DNA from: CBDBCU01 sp965243185
Lineage (GTDB): Bacteria; Chloroflexota; Dehalococcoidia; Lucifugimonadales; UBA3495
DNA length: 64,000 bases
Direction of reading: 5' to 3'
NCBI GenBank assembly: GCA_965243185.1
Contig: OZ251531.1
Coordinates: 2,790,001 to 2,854,000, forward strand
Made by a program: the position numbers and the translations under genes. Shown here in pieces: positions 23,050 to 31,869 of this stretch. Positions within the stretch are counted from its first letter, which is position 1; every line of letters begins with the position of its first letter. The notes under the pieces were generated by a model that had not been told where the DNA came from, did not search any database, and saw only the letters and a program-made list of their open reading frames with translations.

Positions 23050-23358
23050 ATGGCGGCGGTAGTTAGCAGCGATGAGGTGTACCAGGCCCTGAAGACGGTT
23101 TATGACCCGGAGATTCCGGTCAATGTGGTGGACTTGGGGCTGATTTACGATGTCCAGGTCAGCGACGACAGCAATGTTTTCGTCCAGATGACGCTGACCT
23201 TTCCCGGGTGCGGGATGGGGCCGCATATCGCCCAGCAAGCGGAGTGGGCGATTCAGGATTTGGACGGGGTGGAGGAAGTGGAGATTGAGTTGACCTTTGA
23301 CCCGCCCTGGTCTCCGGACCTGATCAGCGAGGAAGCCCGGATGCAGTTGGGCATCTAG
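23050..23358 (+). CDS. MIP18/SufT-type (DUF59) Fe-S assembly protein
   Basis: 102 aa. The motif YDPEIPVNVVDLGLIYDV at 22-39 and the single conserved Cys in TLTFPGCGMGPHIAQQ at about 53-68 define the MIP18 family, which helps maturation of Fe-S proteins. The C-terminal FDPPWSPDLISEEARMQLG is typical. GGAGGCG precedes ATG 23050. It sits 50 bases before an Mrp-type ATPase, the usual partner, so the two probably act together in cluster delivery. Confidence 0.9.
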   Translation: MAAVVSSDEVYQALKTVYDPEIPVNVVDLGLIYDVQVSDDSNVFVQMTLTFPGCGMGPHIAQQAEWAIQDLDGVEEVEIELTFDPPWSPDLISEEARMQLGI

Positions 23359-23408
23359 CCGGCCATCCCGGAAGGGAAGCGGCAGTCCCCCCAAAGGGAG
23401 GAAAGCGA

Positions 23409-24224
23409 ATGGCGACGCCCCAGGAAAACGCGCAGAATGCCCGGCTGGAGCAAATCAAGCGCAGCTGGCAGCAGAAGCGGCAAATCACGGAACGGCTGTC
23501 CACCATCAGGACCAAAGTCGGGGTCTATAGCGGCAAGGGCGGCGTGGGCAAGACCACTGTTGCGGTCAACTTGGCGGCTACTTTGGCGCAGGAAGGCAGC
23601 AAGGTGGGGCTGCTGGATGTGGATATTGACTGCCCCAATGTGGCCAAGGTGTTGGGCATCGTGGAGAAGCCCGACTATATCGACGGGCGGATTGTGCCGG
23701 CGGAGAAGTGGGGGGTCAAGGTCATTTCGATGTCCTTCTTTCAGGAGAATGAGGAGGAGGCCATCATTTGGCGGGGGCCGATGATTCACAATGCCATTAA
23801 CCAGTTTCTCCAGTCCACGGATTGGGGGGAACTGGATTATCTGGTGGTGGATATGCCGCCGGGTACTTCGGATTCGCCGCTGACGGTGATGCAGACTTTG
23901 CCGATGGACGGGTTTGTGGTGGTCAGCACGCCGCAGGAGCTGGCGAACATTGACGCCAAACGCTGCATCAATATGATTCGCAAGCTGAACCTGAATGTGC
24001 TGGGGATTGTGGAGAATTATACGGGCGAGGTGTTCGGGCAAGGCGGCGGCGAGACGATGGCCCGGGAAGTGGATGCGCCTTATCTGGGGACTTTGGCGCT
24101 GCGGGCGGCTTACCGGGACAGCAGCCGGCCTACTTCTCTGCTGGATTCGGAAGTGGGGGAGGAGTACGCCAATTTGGTGGATGGGCTGAAGCAGAGTTTG
24201 CGGGAGATGGGGCGGGAGGTGTAG
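23409..24224 (+). CDS. Mrp/NBP35-like P-loop ATPase
   Basis: 271 aa. Walker A GKGGVGKTT at 42-50, the switch segment LDVDIDCPNVAKVLG, and DYLVVDMPPGTSDSPLTVMQ place it in the Mrp/ApbC group of Fe-S carrier ATPases. Members usually have a CxxC cluster motif after GIVEN; here that place reads GIVENYTGEVFGQGGGE with no Cys pair, so cluster binding by the canonical site looks lost. An N-terminal helical extension of about 35 residues precedes the ATPase. GGAGGAAAG lies upstream of ATG 23409. It is coupled by position to the MIP18 gene. Confidence 0.88.
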   Translation: MATPQENAQNARLEQIKRSWQQKRQITERLSTIRTKVGVYSGKGGVGKTTVAVNLAATLAQEGSKVGLLDVDIDCPNVAKVLGIVEKPDYIDGRIVPAEKWGVKVISMSFFQENEEEAIIWRGPMIHNAINQFLQSTDWGELDYLVVDMPPGTSDSPLTVMQTLPMDGFVVVSTPQELANIDAKRCINMIRKLNLNVLGIVENYTGEVFGQGGGETMAREVDAPYLGTLALRAAYRDSSRPTSLLDSEVGEEYANLVDGLKQSLREMGREV

Positions 24225-24265
24225 GGTAGCTTACCCGGAAAGCCCAAGAGGAGGTGCCTATATAG

Positions 24266-25036
24266 GTGGAAACTCGAGAGATTCCCATTAACTCTATTCG
24301 GGTATCCAGTGCCAATGTGCGGAAAGACTTGCAGTCTGGCACCGAGGATGCCAACCTGCGGGACTTGGCTAACAGCATCCGCGAAAAGGGCTTGATCGCC
24401 CCGATTATTGTCCGGCCTTTGCCCGGCGGCCTTTACGACTTGGTCGTTGGGCAACGCCGTTTCCTGGCTTGCCGGGACGAATTGGGTTGGGATACCATTG
24501 CCGCCACCGTCCGGGAAGACTTGGATGACACTACTGCCGTCGTCATTTCCTTGGTCGAGAATGTCCAACGGGCGGATATGGCACCCATTGACAAGGCAAA
24601 AGCCTTTCAGGGCATCTATTCCCAGTACGGAGACTATAACCGGGTCGCAAAAGAAACCGGGGTCTCCACGCAGACTATTCGGAAGTATCTGCTCTTGCTG
24701 AACCTTGCGCCATCGCTTCAAGAGCGATTGACTACTAACGAAGGTCCCGCCGGGATCGGCGCTCTCTCCCGGCTTGCCAACACCTTCAGCGACCCGGATG
24801 AGCAGGAAGGGGTCTGGGAGCAGATTAGCGGTCTCAAGCAGTCGCTCCAAGAGGATATTATTCGGAGGAGCGGGGGCGACTGGGACAAAGTTCCCGAGTT
24901 GAAGGCCGAAGTGGTGGAGCGCGACCTGAATATGCGGATGTGCCGGGAAGGTTTGTGCTTTACTATGCCGGTAGAGGTGAAGTCTCAAATCATGGGGCTG
25001 CTCCGAGAAGGGAAGGAATTCCGGGTTCAGCAGTAG
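24266..25036 (+). CDS. ParB/Srx-fold regulator with HTH (ParB-like)
   Basis: 256 aa. Residues 1-95 are a ParB N-terminal (CTPase/nuclease-like) domain: IPINSIRVSSANVRK, LANSIREKGLIAPIIVRP and the GQRRFLACR box at 62-70 (ParB consensus GERRxRA). VISLVENVQRADMAPIDKAKAF is box III. Residues 127-150 (NRVAKETGVSTQTIRKYL) form a helix-turn-helix. No ParA adjoins it; the preceding gene is an Mrp ATPase with a ParA-like fold but of the Fe-S class. The start is GTG 24266 with GAGGAGGTG upstream. It may be a chromosomal Spo0J relative or an accessory regulator. Confidence 0.82.
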   Translation: METREIPINSIRVSSANVRKDLQSGTEDANLRDLANSIREKGLIAPIIVRPLPGGLYDLVVGQRRFLACRDELGWDTIAATVREDLDDTTAVVISLVENVQRADMAPIDKAKAFQGIYSQYGDYNRVAKETGVSTQTIRKYLLLLNLAPSLQERLTTNEGPAGIGALSRLANTFSDPDEQEGVWEQISGLKQSLQEDIIRRSGGDWDKVPELKAEVVERDLNMRMCREGLCFTMPVEVKSQIMGLLREGKEFRVQQ

Positions 25037-25062
25037 TTCTTTGCTATCCGAGCATAGCAAGG

Positions 25063-25087
25063 GGGCGGGTTATTCAACCCGCCCTTT
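25063..25087 (+). terminator. Rho-independent terminator after the ParB-like gene
   Basis: GGGCGGGTT at 25063-25071 and AACCCGCCC at 25076-25084 form a nine-base stem with loop ATTC, followed by TTT. Confidence 0.8.
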
Positions 25088-25169
25088 AACTGTTGGTGTA
25101 GCTGGTTTAGGGCGGGCTTACACTAACGATTGGGTAGCGCAGTCAATCGGCTGGGTCGTTCCGAAGGAT

Positions 25170-25227
25170 AGGGAGGAATCTGAAAATCTTGAGAGGAATC
25201 AAGGGCGGGCATTTTAGATTCCTCCCT
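25170..25227. repeat. Long inverted repeat in a convergent intergenic region
   Basis: AGGGAGGAATCTGAAAAT at 25170 pairs with ATTTTAGATTCCTCCCT ending at 25227, with one bulged base and a loop of about 23. Two GGTCGGAATGACATA direct copies follow at 25231 and 25255. The rest of 25088-25320 holds no gene. It may be a degenerate small mobile repeat or a transcription end. Confidence 0.55.
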
Positions 25228-25320
25228 TTAGGTCGGAATGACATAACTGGGGCGGGTCGGAATGACATAGCTATAGTGTCGGGTATCCGGGGCGTCAATA
25301 ATTAGTGGGAAGTAGCCGAC

Positions 25321-27156
25321 CTAGGTTTCCTCGGGCGGAGCGGGTAGGGCTTTGGGTGGGGTTTCGGGGGGCTTTTTGCGGGGGGCGCGGGTTTCGGCGC
25401 GGCGGCGGGGTTGGGCGGTGATTTTCAGGAGCAGCTCGACTTCCCGGTCGATGGCTTCCTGGGAGTAGGCGCTTTGTTCGCCCATTTGGCGGAACTTTTT
25501 GTAGCGGGCGTTGAGCAGTTTGCCGGGGGAGGGCTTGGATACGGCGGACAATTGGCGGACCAAGGCGGTCTGCAAGGATAGGGCGGCTTCCCGGGAATGG
25601 TGGTGGGCGCCATTAGCCGGTTCCGGGATGATTGCGTCGATGATGCCTAGTTCGAGGCAGTCTTTGGCGGTGAGCATCAGGGCTTCGGCGGCTTCGCGGT
25701 CGAGTTCGGGGTCGCCGTAGGGGCCGCCCCAAGCGCGGTTGAGGGAGATGGGGGAGTAGATGGCGTACTGCTGCATTATGATGCGGTCGGAGATGCCCAA
25801 AGCCAGCGCGCCTTCGTTGCCGCCTTCGCCGATAATGGCGGATACTATCGGCACCGGGGCGGCGGCCATCATGGACAGGGTGGTGGCGATGGCGTTGCCG
25901 ATGCCTTGCTCCTCGGCGGTCAGTCCGGGGTCAGCGCCTTGGGTGTCAATAAAGGTGATCAGGGGCAGGCGGAAACGGGTGGCCAGTTTGATGAGGCGTT
26001 GGGCTTTCCGCAAGCCGTCCGGGTACACATGGTAGCGTTCTCCGTCGAGGGAATAGGGACGCTGCTGGCCGATGACGGCAACGGGCCGGTCGCAGAGGTA
26101 GCCGATGCCGGCAACGATGGAGCGGTCATCGCTGTTCAGGCGGTCGCCGTGGAGTTCGATGAAGGGTTCCAGGATGGTGCGGATGTAAAAGGTAGCCGAG
26201 GGACGCTCGCCGTGGCGGGCGGCGGTTACGGATTCCCATACTTCCGGGTCGGGATTGGGTTTGGGACGGGCGCGGCTGGCCGGCTTGAATTCGCCCTTGC
26301 CCAACTTTTCCCCGGTTAAGGCGCGGAGCAGGGTGGTCAAGCGGGGTTTCAGGGATTCCCGGTCAACTACATTGTCGAGCAAGCCGTGATGGAGATGGGC
26401 TTCGGCGGTGTGGGCGTCCTGGGGCAAGGGCGTTTCGGAGGCTTCGCGCAGGGTACGCAGGGGGGACAAGCCGATGAGGGAGCCGGGTTCTGCCAGGATG
26501 ACATCGGCGAGGTTGGCGAAACTGGCGTAAGCCTGGCCGGTGGAGGGGTTGGCCAGGACTACGATAAAGGGCGCGCCTTTTTCCTTGAAGCGGTTGGCGG
26601 CGGCCACGGTTTTAGCCATCTGCATCAGGGAGAGGACGCCTTCTTGGACGCGGGCGCCGCCACCGGTGACGAGGGCGACGAGGGGCAAGTCGCGGCGGGC
26701 GGCGGTTTCCAAGCCGAGGGCAATTTTTTCGCCGACGACACTGCCCATACTGCCGCCCATAAAGCCGAAGTCGAGGACGACGAGCATAGTGCGGATGTCG
26801 CCGATGCGGCAGGTACCGGTTACGGTGGCTTCGGTTAGGCCGGTGCGGTTCTGGTTCTGGTGGAGCAGGCTGCGGTAGGAGCCGCCGCGGGAGAAGGCGA
26901 TGGGGGCGACGGAGCTGAGGTATTTGTAAGATTCCTTGAAGCTGCGGCGGTCGGCGAGGAGTTCGATGCGCTGGCGGGCGGAGAGGGTGTAGTGGAAACG
27001 GCAGTAGGGGCAGACGCGGTAGTTGCGGTAGGCGGCGGTTTCGCTGATTTCCGCTTCGCAGAACAGGCAGCGGTCGCGGACCGAAGTCAGATAGATTCGG
27101 TCCAAATCGCCGTTGCGGCTGAAGAGGTGTACCAGCAGATTAGCCAGGTTTCGCAA
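25321..27156 (-). CDS. accDA: Acetyl-CoA carboxylase carboxyltransferase, beta-alpha fusion
   Basis: 611 aa joining AccD and AccA in one chain. Residues 1-285 are the beta subunit with its zinc ribbon (Cys30, Cys33, Cys49, Cys52) and the oxyanion segments FGFMGGSMGSVVGEKI and LVTGGGARVQEGVLSL. Residues about 300-560 are the alpha subunit: FIELHGDRLNSDD, IGQQRP, FIDTQGADPGLTAEEQG and ISAIIGEGGNEGALALG-like carboxybiotin loop. The tail is Pro- and Lys-rich. It transfers carboxyl from biotin to acetyl-CoA in fatty acid synthesis. Biotin carboxylase and carrier genes are not in the window. Both halves look complete, so the fusion should be active. Confidence 0.92.
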   Translation of the reverse strand: MRNLANLLVHLFSRNGDLDRIYLTSVRDRCLFCEAEISETAAYRNYRVCPYCRFHYTLSARQRIELLADRRSFKESYKYLSSVAPIAFSRGGSYRSLLHQNQNRTGLTEATVTGTCRIGDIRTMLVVLDFGFMGGSMGSVVGEKIALGLETAARRDLPLVALVTGGGARVQEGVLSLMQMAKTVAAANRFKEKGAPFIVVLANPSTGQAYASFANLADVILAEPGSLIGLSPLRTLREASETPLPQDAHTAEAHLHHGLLDNVVDRESLKPRLTTLLRALTGEKLGKGEFKPASRARPKPNPDPEVWESVTAARHGERPSATFYIRTILEPFIELHGDRLNSDDRSIVAGIGYLCDRPVAVIGQQRPYSLDGERYHVYPDGLRKAQRLIKLATRFRLPLITFIDTQGADPGLTAEEQGIGNAIATTLSMMAAAPVPIVSAIIGEGGNEGALALGISDRIIMQQYAIYSPISLNRAWGGPYGDPELDREAAEALMLTAKDCLELGIIDAIIPEPANGAHHHSREAALSLQTALVRQLSAVSKPSPGKLLNARYKKFRQMGEQSAYSQEAIDREVELLLKITAQPRRRAETRAPRKKPPETPPKALPAPPEET

Positions 27157-27317
27157 GGGAAAGCCCCTTTAAGCCGGGTGATGGTTGGGGGAAACCGGGG
27201 TTTGCCAGCTTTAATGATACAACTTGGGAGTGGGGGTTGGAAAGGGATAATGATGGGGATTGGGCGAGCAAAATCGGTTGATGGGGAGAGTGGGCGGCTA
27301 AAGGAGGGGGGGGAGCT

Positions 27318-28238
27318 TTACGATGCTTCAGCTATTGCAGTTTCAGCAAAGTAATTGGTATCCAAACGCTTGACTACATAGGTGATCTCCGTAACTACCC
27401 CGAGGTCGTGGTCAATCATCAGTTGGGCCAATTCCTGACCGTCAATGAGCCGGATGGCCTTATTGTCGGTAATGACAACTTTGGCAGTGGCCCGGTTTTT
27501 CAGAGATGCGCTGAACCTAGAGGTAGTGATGAATACGCCTTTGTTCGCGCCTTCATTCCCAATGCTGCCGGCGAACTGAGTTATTTCAGGGTCGCCGATG
27601 GTGTTGTTACTCCAGCGTTTAGCCTGAACGCAGACCTTCTCCATCAAGCCCAGCACATCTTGGGTCAGGATGCCGTCAATGCCGCCATCGCGGCTGTGCT
27701 GGGTCACCAGACCATGTCCGTAACCCATCTTTTCAAGCAATCCCACCACCAACTGCTCAAAAGTGCGCGACGGGACACTTTTCAAGTTGTCCAAGATGGT
27801 ATCGGCCAGTTGATTCTGGAGCTGCTCGTGGATGTTACCCAACAGATCGTCCGAGGAAGTGGTGGAGAGGTCGGGGAACATAATGCGAGCTACTTCTGCA
27901 CCCTCTTCGGAATGGAGTATCAGCTGTTGAACTTCTCCAATCGGAATGTTGCCCGGGTGTCGAGTAAGGAACGCGCGACCCTCCGGCGTAATCTGGGTTT
28001 TTCCGCGGTCAGAGGAGGAAAGCAGACCTGACTTCTTGGCGGCGTACACCACTTGATGGACGTGGCTTTCCACCCGGGATTTAGTGCCTCCCCGGGTCAG
28101 CACTTGTAGGTCTTCTTCGGTCAAGGCAAGGCGTTCAGCTACTCGAGAGATAATCTCTTTGCGAGAGAATCCGCTTTCCGCCGAAGCGGCAACTTCCAGC
28201 ACGGGTCGGTAAAACTCATGCTGTGCCGGTATCGTCAT
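27318..28238 (-). CDS. mrr: Mrr family type IV restriction endonuclease
   Basis: 306 aa. Residues 5-95 form the Mrr N-terminal winged helix (RPVLEVAASAESGFSRKEII ... ITPEGRAFL). Residues 157-280 form the Mrr catalytic PD-(D/E)XK domain: FEQLVVGLLEKMGYG, GGIDG with Asp188, and VCVQAKRW with Gln205 and Lys207. This D...QxK set is the Mrr active site. The enzyme should cut methylated foreign DNA. AAGGAAGG lies before ATG 28238, and a near-consensus promoter is at 28297-28324. It stands alone without a cognate methylase. Confidence 0.92.
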   Translation of the reverse strand: MTIPAQHEFYRPVLEVAASAESGFSRKEIISRVAERLALTEEDLQVLTRGGTKSRVESHVHQVVYAAKKSGLLSSSDRGKTQITPEGRAFLTRHPGNIPIGEVQQLILHSEEGAEVARIMFPDLSTTSSDDLLGNIHEQLQNQLADTILDNLKSVPSRTFEQLVVGLLEKMGYGHGLVTQHSRDGGIDGILTQDVLGLMEKVCVQAKRWSNNTIGDPEITQFAGSIGNEGANKGVFITTSRFSASLKNRATAKVVITDNKAIRLIDGQELAQLMIDHDLGVVTEITYVVKRLDTNYFAETAIAEAS

Positions 28239-28296
28239 TGCTCAACCTTCCTAAGGGGTGGATTGCGGTCGGATCCGTTCTGATGGTCTGGCCGGT

Positions 28297-28324
28297 ATTA
28301 TACTTTACTTGCTAATCTTGTCAA
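28297..28324 (-). promoter_or_regulatory. Consensus sigma70 promoter of mrr
   Basis: Read on the minus strand: TTGACA (28324-28319), a 16-base spacer, then TATAAT (28302-28297). Both boxes match consensus exactly, about 60 bases before the mrr start. Confidence 0.8.
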
Positions 28325-28422
28325 TTCCCAATCGTCATCTAAATAGGGCAAACGGAACTGGTGTCAGGAGGCGGGGATTGGTGATTGTGCTGACGGCACT
28401 ACCCAGCGGGCGGTTTTCATTG

Positions 28423-28428
28423 TATAAT
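28423..28428 (+). promoter_or_regulatory. -10 box of the isocitrate dehydrogenase gene
   Basis: Perfect TATAAT 35 bases before ATG 28463; TTGT-like sequence about 35 bases further up is a weak -35. Confidence 0.5.
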
Positions 28429-28462
28429 CAAGCGACTTTCCGCTTTGCTCAGGAGATTTAGT

Positions 28463-30691
28463 ATGCCAGAAGCAGCCAAGATTATTTACACCGAGACGGA
28501 TGAGGCGCCGGCTTTGGCCACGCACTCTCTGTTGCCCATTCTCCAGGCTTTTACCCGGGGGTCGGGGATTGAGCTGGAGACTTGGGACATTTCGTTGTCC
28601 GGGCGGGTGTTGGCCAACTTCCCGGACAATCTGACGGAGGAGCAGAAAATCCCCGATTATCTGCGGATGTGCGGGGAGTTGTGCCTGGAGCCGTCGGCGA
28701 ATCTGGTCAAGCTGCCCAATATCAGCGCGTCGATTCCGCAGCTGAAAGCGGCCATCGCGGAGTTGCAGAGCAAGGGCTATGATGTTCCGGATTATCCGGA
28801 CGAGCCGGCGACGGAGGCCGAGCGGCAAGTCCAGGCGCGCTATTCCCGGGTGCTGGGCAGCGCGGTCAACCCGGTCATACGGGAAGGGAACTCGGACCGC
28901 CGTTCCTCGACGGCGGTGAAGGAGCATGGCAAACGGAATCCGCATCGGATGATGCGGGATTGGCCGGCGGTGTCTAAAACGCGGGTGGGACACATGGCCG
29001 GGCAGGATTTCTTTGGCAGCGAGCAGGCGGTCACTACCGGGGAAGCCGGGTCGGCCGCCATCGAGTTTGTGGCGGGCGATGGGATGGTTACGGAGCTGAA
29101 GTCCGGCATCTCGCTGCAAGCCGGGGAAATTATCGACTGCGCCGTGATGAATGTCCGGGCGCTGCGCCAGTTCTACGCTGAGGAAATGGCGCAGGCCAAG
29201 ACCGAGGATGTGCTGCTCTCGCTGCACTTGAAAACCACGATGATGCGGGTGTCGGACCCGATTATTTTCGGCCATTGCGTTGCGGTCTATTACCAGGAAG
29301 TGTTTGAGAAGCACCGGGCGGAACTGGCGCAACTGGCGGTGGATCCGGATAACGGGGTTGCGGAACTGCTGACGAAAATCCAGGCTCTGCCGGAGGAGAA
29401 GCGGGCGGAAATCGAGGCGGACATCCGGGCAGTGTACGCGAGTCGCCCGGCGTTGTCGATGGTGAACTCGGCGCGGGGAATCACCAACTTGCACGTGCCG
29501 AGCGATACGATTATTGACGCCTCGATGCCGGTGATTATCCGGGATGGCGGCCGCTCGTGGGGGCCGGATAACGAGCTGCACGACACGATTGCGATGATTC
29601 CCGACCGCTCTTACGCTACCTTGTACCAAGCAGTAATTGAGGACTGCAAGGAGAAGGGGGCTTTTGACCCGGCTACTATCGGCAGCGTTGCCAATGTGGG
29701 GCTGATGGCGCAGGCGGCGGAGGAGTACGGCTCCCATGACAAGACTTTTGAGGCGCCGGGCAATGGGGTTATTCGGGTGGTTGACGCCGCGGGAACTGTG
29801 CTGATGGAACAGGGGGTTGAGGAAGGCGACATTTTCCGGATGTGTCAGACCAAGGATGCGCCGGTTCAGGACTGGGTCAGGCTGGGGGTAGCGCGGGCCC
29901 GGCTGACCGGCCAAGCGGCGATTTTCTGGCTGGACGCGAACCGGGCGCACGACGCTGAGCTGCTCAAGAAGGTTGAACAATACCTGCCCCAGCATAATAC
30001 GACCGGCCTGGACATCAGCATAATGGCTCCGGTTGCGGCGGTGAAGGCTACGATGGCGCGGAGCCGGGACGGTCAGGATACCATTGCGGTTACGGGCAAT
30101 GTCCTGCGGGATTATTTGACGGACCTTTTCCCCATTCTGGAGTTGGGGACCAGCGCCAAGATGCTTTCGGTGGTGCCGTTGCTTAATGGCGGCGGGTTGT
30201 TTGAGACCGGCGCCGGCGGGTCGGCGCCCCGGCACGTGCAGCAGTTTTTGGAGGAGGGACACCTGCGGTGGGATTCTTTGGGCGAGTTTTGCGCTCTGGT
30301 GGCCTCCTTTGAGCATTTTGGCGAGGCGTTTAACAGCGAACGGGCCAAGTTGTTGGCGGAGACTCTGGACCAAGCCATTGGCGAACACTTGGAATACCGC
30401 CGGGCGCCTTCCCGGCGGGTGAATGAGCTGGATACCCGGGGCAGCCATTTCTACCTTGCGCTGTATTGGGCGCAAATGCTGGCGAGGCAGACTAAGGATG
30501 CGGACTTGCAAGTCCGCTTTACCGAGGTGGCGCGCCAGTTGACGGAAAAGGAGACTCAGATTGTTCAGGAACTGAACGAGGCGCAGGGTCAGGTCGTGGA
30601 CATCGGGGGGTATTACCGGCCGGACAATGGGCTGGCGGCCAAAGCCATGCGGCCCAGCGCCACCCTGAATGCCATTGTGGATGCAATGTAA
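28463..30691 (+). CDS. icd2: Monomeric NADP-dependent isocitrate dehydrogenase
   Basis: 742 aa, the length of the monomeric IDH-II family rather than the 400-aa dimeric enzyme. It oxidatively decarboxylates isocitrate to 2-oxoglutarate with NADP. Diagnostic stretches: IIYTETDEAPALATHSLLPI at the N-terminus, VLGSAVNPVIREGNSDRR, AVKEHGKRNPH, VSDPIIFGHCV, and GGLFETGAGGSAPRHVQQF. The start ATG 28463 has CAGGAGA upstream; an in-frame start at 28445 is less likely. It is followed by malate dehydrogenase, giving two TCA-cycle genes in a row. Confidence 0.96.
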   Translation: MPEAAKIIYTETDEAPALATHSLLPILQAFTRGSGIELETWDISLSGRVLANFPDNLTEEQKIPDYLRMCGELCLEPSANLVKLPNISASIPQLKAAIAELQSKGYDVPDYPDEPATEAERQVQARYSRVLGSAVNPVIREGNSDRRSSTAVKEHGKRNPHRMMRDWPAVSKTRVGHMAGQDFFGSEQAVTTGEAGSAAIEFVAGDGMVTELKSGISLQAGEIIDCAVMNVRALRQFYAEEMAQAKTEDVLLSLHLKTTMMRVSDPIIFGHCVAVYYQEVFEKHRAELAQLAVDPDNGVAELLTKIQALPEEKRAEIEADIRAVYASRPALSMVNSARGITNLHVPSDTIIDASMPVIIRDGGRSWGPDNELHDTIAMIPDRSYATLYQAVIEDCKEKGAFDPATIGSVANVGLMAQAAEEYGSHDKTFEAPGNGVIRVVDAAGTVLMEQGVEEGDIFRMCQTKDAPVQDWVRLGVARARLTGQAAIFWLDANRAHDAELLKKVEQYLPQHNTTGLDISIMAPVAAVKATMARSRDGQDTIAVTGNVLRDYLTDLFPILELGTSAKMLSVVPLLNGGGLFETGAGGSAPRHVQQFLEEGHLRWDSLGEFCALVASFEHFGEAFNSERAKLLAETLDQAIGEHLEYRRAPSRRVNELDTRGSHFYLALYWAQMLARQTKDADLQVRFTEVARQLTEKETQIVQELNEAQGQVVDIGGYYRPDNGLAAKAMRPSATLNAIVDAM

Positions 30692-30702
30692 CAACCGGCC
30701 GG

Positions 30703-30728
30703 CCGGCTGAAGGTTGCGTTTCAGCCGG
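30703..30728. terminator. Hairpin between the IDH and MDH genes
   Basis: CCGGCTGAA at 30703-30711 and TTCAGCCGG at 30720-30728 form a nine-base stem. No T run follows, so its role as terminator is likely but unproven. Confidence 0.45.
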
Positions 30729-30916
30729 GCGGCTTGCGGGCGGCGGATTGCTTGGGGGGAGGGAACTCATCTCCGCAAGCCGTAGCAGCAGAGGCGGTTT
30801 TACCGGTCGGGACGGGGTTAAGGGATACCGGCTGGTCTGGTCGGTATTTATCCGGCGGGTTGACAAGATCCGGCGGGTTGCCAAGTCAAGGAAATAAAGA
30901 GAGGAGCGCTAACCAG

Positions 30917-31864
30917 ATGCGTAGTAAAGTGACCGTAGTGGGCGCCGGGAATGTGGGGGCCACTACCGTGCAGCGCATTCACCAGTTGGGCTATGCCGAT
31001 ACGACGCTGGTGGATGTGGTGGAGGATTTGCCGCAGGGCAAGGCGTTGGATATGCTGGAGTCGGGGCCGGTCATCGGTTCGGACGCCCAAGTGGTGGGCA
31101 GCAATGACTACGAAGCTACGGCCGGTTCCGATGTGGTGGTAATCACTGCCGGCATTGCCCGCCGGCCGGGGATGAGCCGGGATGACCTGCTGATTACCAA
31201 TATGAACATCACCACGGCGGTGACGGAGCAGGTGGTCAAGTATTCGCCGAACTGCATCATTCTGGCGGTGACGAATCCGCTGGATGCGATGTGCCAGAAT
31301 ATCTTTGAGGCCAGCGGCTTTCCGCGCAATCGGGTGTTGGGGATGGCCGGGGTACTGGATACGGCCCGGTTCCGCACTTTCATCGCCCAGGAGCTGGAGG
31401 TTTCGGTGGAGGATGTGCAGGCGTATGTGCTGGGCGGTCACGGGGATGATATGGTGCCGCTGGTGCGCTATACCACTGTCGGCGGCATTCCCATCAGTGA
31501 GTTGCTGCCGGAGGAACGGGTGGATGCTCTGGTGCAGCGCACCCGGCAGGGCGGCGGGGAAATTGTGGCTTTACTGAAGGCGGGGAGCGCCTACTACGCT
31601 CCGTCGGCGTCGATAGCTCAAATGGTGGAAGCCATTTTGCTGGATAAGAAGCGCATTTTGCCGGGCTGCGCTTATCTGGAAGGGGAGTTTGGCATCAACG
31701 GCTTGTGCGTGGGGGTGCCGGTGAAGGTAGGGGCCGGCGGTATGGAGCAGGTGATTGAGATAAGGCTGACGCCGCAGGAGCAGGCGGCGCTGAACAGTTC
31801 GGCGGCCAGTGTGCAGGAACTGGTGGAGGTGATGCGGAAGGCTAAAGGGGAGGGGGCCGGGTAG
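30917..31864 (+). CDS. mdh: Malate dehydrogenase, LDH-like type
   Basis: 315 aa. NAD-binding GAGNVGATT at 9-17, substrate-selecting and active-site segments ITAGIARRPGMSRDDLL (the paired Arg marks malate rather than lactate), VTNPLDAM, and the catalytic His in GGHGDDMVPL. It belongs to the bacterial MDH group related to lactate dehydrogenases. The ATG at 30917 follows GAGAGGAGCG; the upstream open frame from 30734 has no similarity. It lies 225 bases after icd. Confidence 0.96.
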   Translation: MRSKVTVVGAGNVGATTVQRIHQLGYADTTLVDVVEDLPQGKALDMLESGPVIGSDAQVVGSNDYEATAGSDVVVITAGIARRPGMSRDDLLITNMNITTAVTEQVVKYSPNCIILAVTNPLDAMCQNIFEASGFPRNRVLGMAGVLDTARFRTFIAQELEVSVEDVQAYVLGGHGDDMVPLVRYTTVGGIPISELLPEERVDALVQRTRQGGGEIVALLKAGSAYYAPSASIAQMVEAILLDKKRILPGCAYLEGEFGINGLCVGVPVKVGAGGMEQVIEIRLTPQEQAALNSSAASVQELVEVMRKAKGEGAG

Positions 31865-31869
31865 GAAAG

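Noticed and set aside
24266..25036. Chromosome partition locus (parAB) and origin
   Set aside because: The upstream ATPase is of the Mrp Fe-S class, not ParA. No parS-like palindromes, dnaA or DnaA-box clusters were noticed.
28364..30694. A 776-codon antisense frame over the isocitrate dehydrogenase gene
   Set aside because: The length is impressive, but the composition is artefactual and the sense gene matches a known family along its whole length.
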